A stretch of 64,000 bases of DNA from Natronosalvus rutilus (GTDB lineage Archaea; Halobacteriota; Halobacteria; Halobacteriales; Natrialbaceae). The notes under the pieces are model-generated. The model ran no database searches. It was not told the DNA's origin and saw only the letters and a list, made by a program, of their open reading frames with translations. The number at the start of each line of letters is the position of its first letter. Position 1 is the stretch's first letter. Positions 62,696-64,000 of the stretch are shown here, piece after piece. The DNA is taken from NCBI RefSeq assembly GCF_024204665.1, contig NZ_CP100355.1, positions 2,213,451-2,277,450 of the forward strand, written 5' to 3'. The position numbers and the translations under genes were made by a program.

Positions 62696-64000
62696 ATGAG
62701 CGAAGACGAGGGCGCAACCCCCACAGCCCAGGGCGTGCCTGCGGAAGGCGATGCCGAACCGGGGACCGAGACCGATGGCGATGGTTCGGACGCCGACGTC
62801 GACGACGAGCGTCCGGAGGACCGTGACGAGAACGTCGAGGACTCGCCTGACGGGGAGGACGAAAACGTCGAGAAGGACGCGAACGAGGGGACGTCGAATT
62901 CGGCGTCGGACGGTCAGGGGTCCGCAGAGTCCACAGAACCCACGGCAGCACCCCTCGAGGGCGACGCCGACGAAGTACCCCAGACCAGCGACGAGATCCG
63001 CGACCTGCTCGAGACCCTGCGGGGCTACGACGACGAAATCGCCCGCGACGTCACCTCCATCGTCGAGATGGCCCGCGAGCTGAACGGGACCGTCATCGAC
63101 CAGCGCGAGGAACTCGAGGACCTGAGCGAGCGCGTCGAGGCCCAGGCCGAAACCATCGGCGACCTCCAGGACCAACTCGAGGAGCGTGAGGAGGAACTCG
63201 CCGACCGCGAGGCGACGATCGAAGAGCACGAAGAACAGATCGAGGACCTCAAGGGCCACGTCAAGCGGACCCAGGCGGACTTCCAGAACTACAAGAAGCG
63301 GGCGAAGAAGCGCCAGGAACAGCTCAAAGAGCGCGCGACCGAGGACCTCGTCGGGCGACTCGTCGGTGTTCGCGACAACCTCAAGCGAGCGCTTTCGGAG
63401 GAGAGCGGGGACGTCGAGACGCTGCGAGAGGGCGTCGAGATGACGCTTCGCGAGTTCGACCGCGTCCTGGCCGAGGAAAACGTCGAGGAGATCGATCCCG
63501 AACCGGGAACCGAGGTCGATCCCCAGCGTCACGAAGTCATGGTGCAAATCGACAGTGACCAGCCAGAGGGGACGATCGCCGAGGTGTTCACGCCCGGCTA
63601 CGAGATGAGCGAGAAAGTGATCCAGAATGCCCAGGTGACGGTGAGCAACGGCGAACTCGAGGGCGAGGGCGACGACGCGAGTGCAGATGCGGACGACGCA
63701 GATGTGGACGCCGACGACGGCAGTCCTGATGACGAATCCCCCGGGGGCGACAGTGATGGCAGTGATGACACTGGCGGCAGTGACGGCAACGACGCCGACG
63801 AAGTCAGTGAGGAGGGAGAGCCAGCAATCGACGACGAATCGGGCGAAACTGACGCATCGTTGGACGAGGACGGCGACCTCGAGAACGATAGGAGCGACGT
63901 AGACGATGCGGGCAACGACGACGATGCAGGCAACGAGGACGACGATGGCGATACGGGCGATTCTGCGGACGAGACGCCCGACGAAACCGATGACGCGATC
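62696..64000 (+). CDS. grpE: Nucleotide exchange factor GrpE, C-terminus cut by window edge
   Basis: ATG at 62696-62698, reading to the right edge without stop. The first 95 residues are an acidic low-complexity tail; a long coiled coil follows (IVEMARELNGTVIDQREELEDLSERVEAQAETIGDLQDQ), then the GrpE core (DFQNYKKRAKKRQEQLKERATEDLVGRLVGVRDNLKRAL; DPQRHEVMVQIDSDQPEGTIAEVFTPGYEMSEKVIQNAQVTV). A second acidic tail of over 100 residues runs out of the window. It assists DnaK by nucleotide release; dnaK is expected to the right. Confidence 0.95.
   Translation, partial: MSEDEGATPTAQGVPAEGDAEPGTETDGDGSDADVDDERPEDRDENVEDSPDGEDENVEKDANEGTSNSASDGQGSAESTEPTAAPLEGDADEVPQTSDEIRDLLETLRGYDDEIARDVTSIVEMARELNGTVIDQREELEDLSERVEAQAETIGDLQDQLEEREEELADREATIEEHEEQIEDLKGHVKRTQADFQNYKKRAKKRQEQLKERATEDLVGRLVGVRDNLKRALSEESGDVETLREGVEMTLREFDRVLAEENVEEIDPEPGTEVDPQRHEVMVQIDSDQPEGTIAEVFTPGYEMSEKVIQNAQVTVSNGELEGEGDDASADADDADVDADDGSPDDESPGGDSDGSDDTGGSDGNDADEVSEEGEPAIDDESGETDASLDEDGDLENDRSDVDDAGNDDDAGNEDDDGDTGDSADETPDETDDAI

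Noticed and set aside
1-64000. CRISPR array or cas genes
   Set aside because: No repeat-spacer pattern of 25-40 bp periodicity and no Cas protein motif seen. The 7-bp repeat at 3145 is too short.
1-64000. Ribosomal RNA genes
   Set aside because: No 16S, 23S or 5S conserved segment was found.

Overview
The window is haloarchaeal chromosome. Proteins are strongly acidic, CTCGAG-type tetramer content is high, and Tat signals, FilR1-like and DUF7344 regulators, a HalOD1 protein and the archaeal ribosomal operon L7Ae-S28e-L24e-ndk are present. The overall style suggests the Natrialba/Haloterrigena/Natrinema side of the class; that placement is inference.

Layout. (1) 1-13112, left flank, accessory and decaying: a Tat-exported multicopper oxidase cut by the left edge, a quinone oxidoreductase, a remnant of a phosphoribosyltransferase, a UspA protein, a zinc alcohol dehydrogenase, a UspA remnant, two small membrane proteins, then a sulfur-looking locus. 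In that locus a rhodanese-metallo-beta-lactamase protein and an MFS transporter are divergent from a cysteine-rich HTH regulator, with an exact 18-bp palindrome between them. A DUF3179 protein and a Tat-exported cupredoxin follow; the cupredoxin gene is broken only by two in-frame TAG codons. (2) 13113-52423, an integrated element of about 39.3 kb. An exact 43-bp copy of the 3' half of tRNA-Glu(CTC) lies at 13113-13155, the intact tRNA gene at 52381-52455, and a tyrosine integrase immediately inside the tRNA end. (3) 52456-64000, core chromosome: a membrane HTH protein, an MBL-fold hydrolase, DUF5827, Mn superoxide dismutase, the ribosomal/ndk operon, TmcA, an XPB-like helicase, and GrpE cut by the right edge.

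Cargo of the element: a SnoaL-like protein at the att junction, a metallophosphoesterase, a SOUL protein, a frameshifted amidase, an Acg-type nitroreductase, an RCK-gated potassium channel next to a CPA2 antiporter, a TauE exporter operon with an FAD oxidase, arylamine N-acetyltransferase, regulators, two MFS carriers, a PAS histidine kinase of low GC, a frameshifted TnpB, a CPBP protease and an orphan E2 acyltransferase. Its centre is a four-gene operon at 33456-36849: SBP56/methanethiol oxidase, 2Fe-2S ferredoxin, ZIP-like membrane protein and an unknown soluble protein. No capsid, terminase, replication or conjugation gene was recognised, so this looks like a metabolic island and not an intact virus.

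Themes. Sulfur chemistry recurs (persulfide-type MBL/rhodanese, TauE, methanethiol oxidase, cysteine-rich regulator and mini-protein), as do copper proteins. Decay is frequent outside the core segment: at least nine disrupted or truncated genes. Two otherwise uninterrupted genes are stopped only by TAG (three TAG codons in all), while TAG also serves as an ordinary terminator in this window, so mutation remains the default reading. Left-edge (multicopper oxidase) and right-edge (grpE) genes are incomplete.
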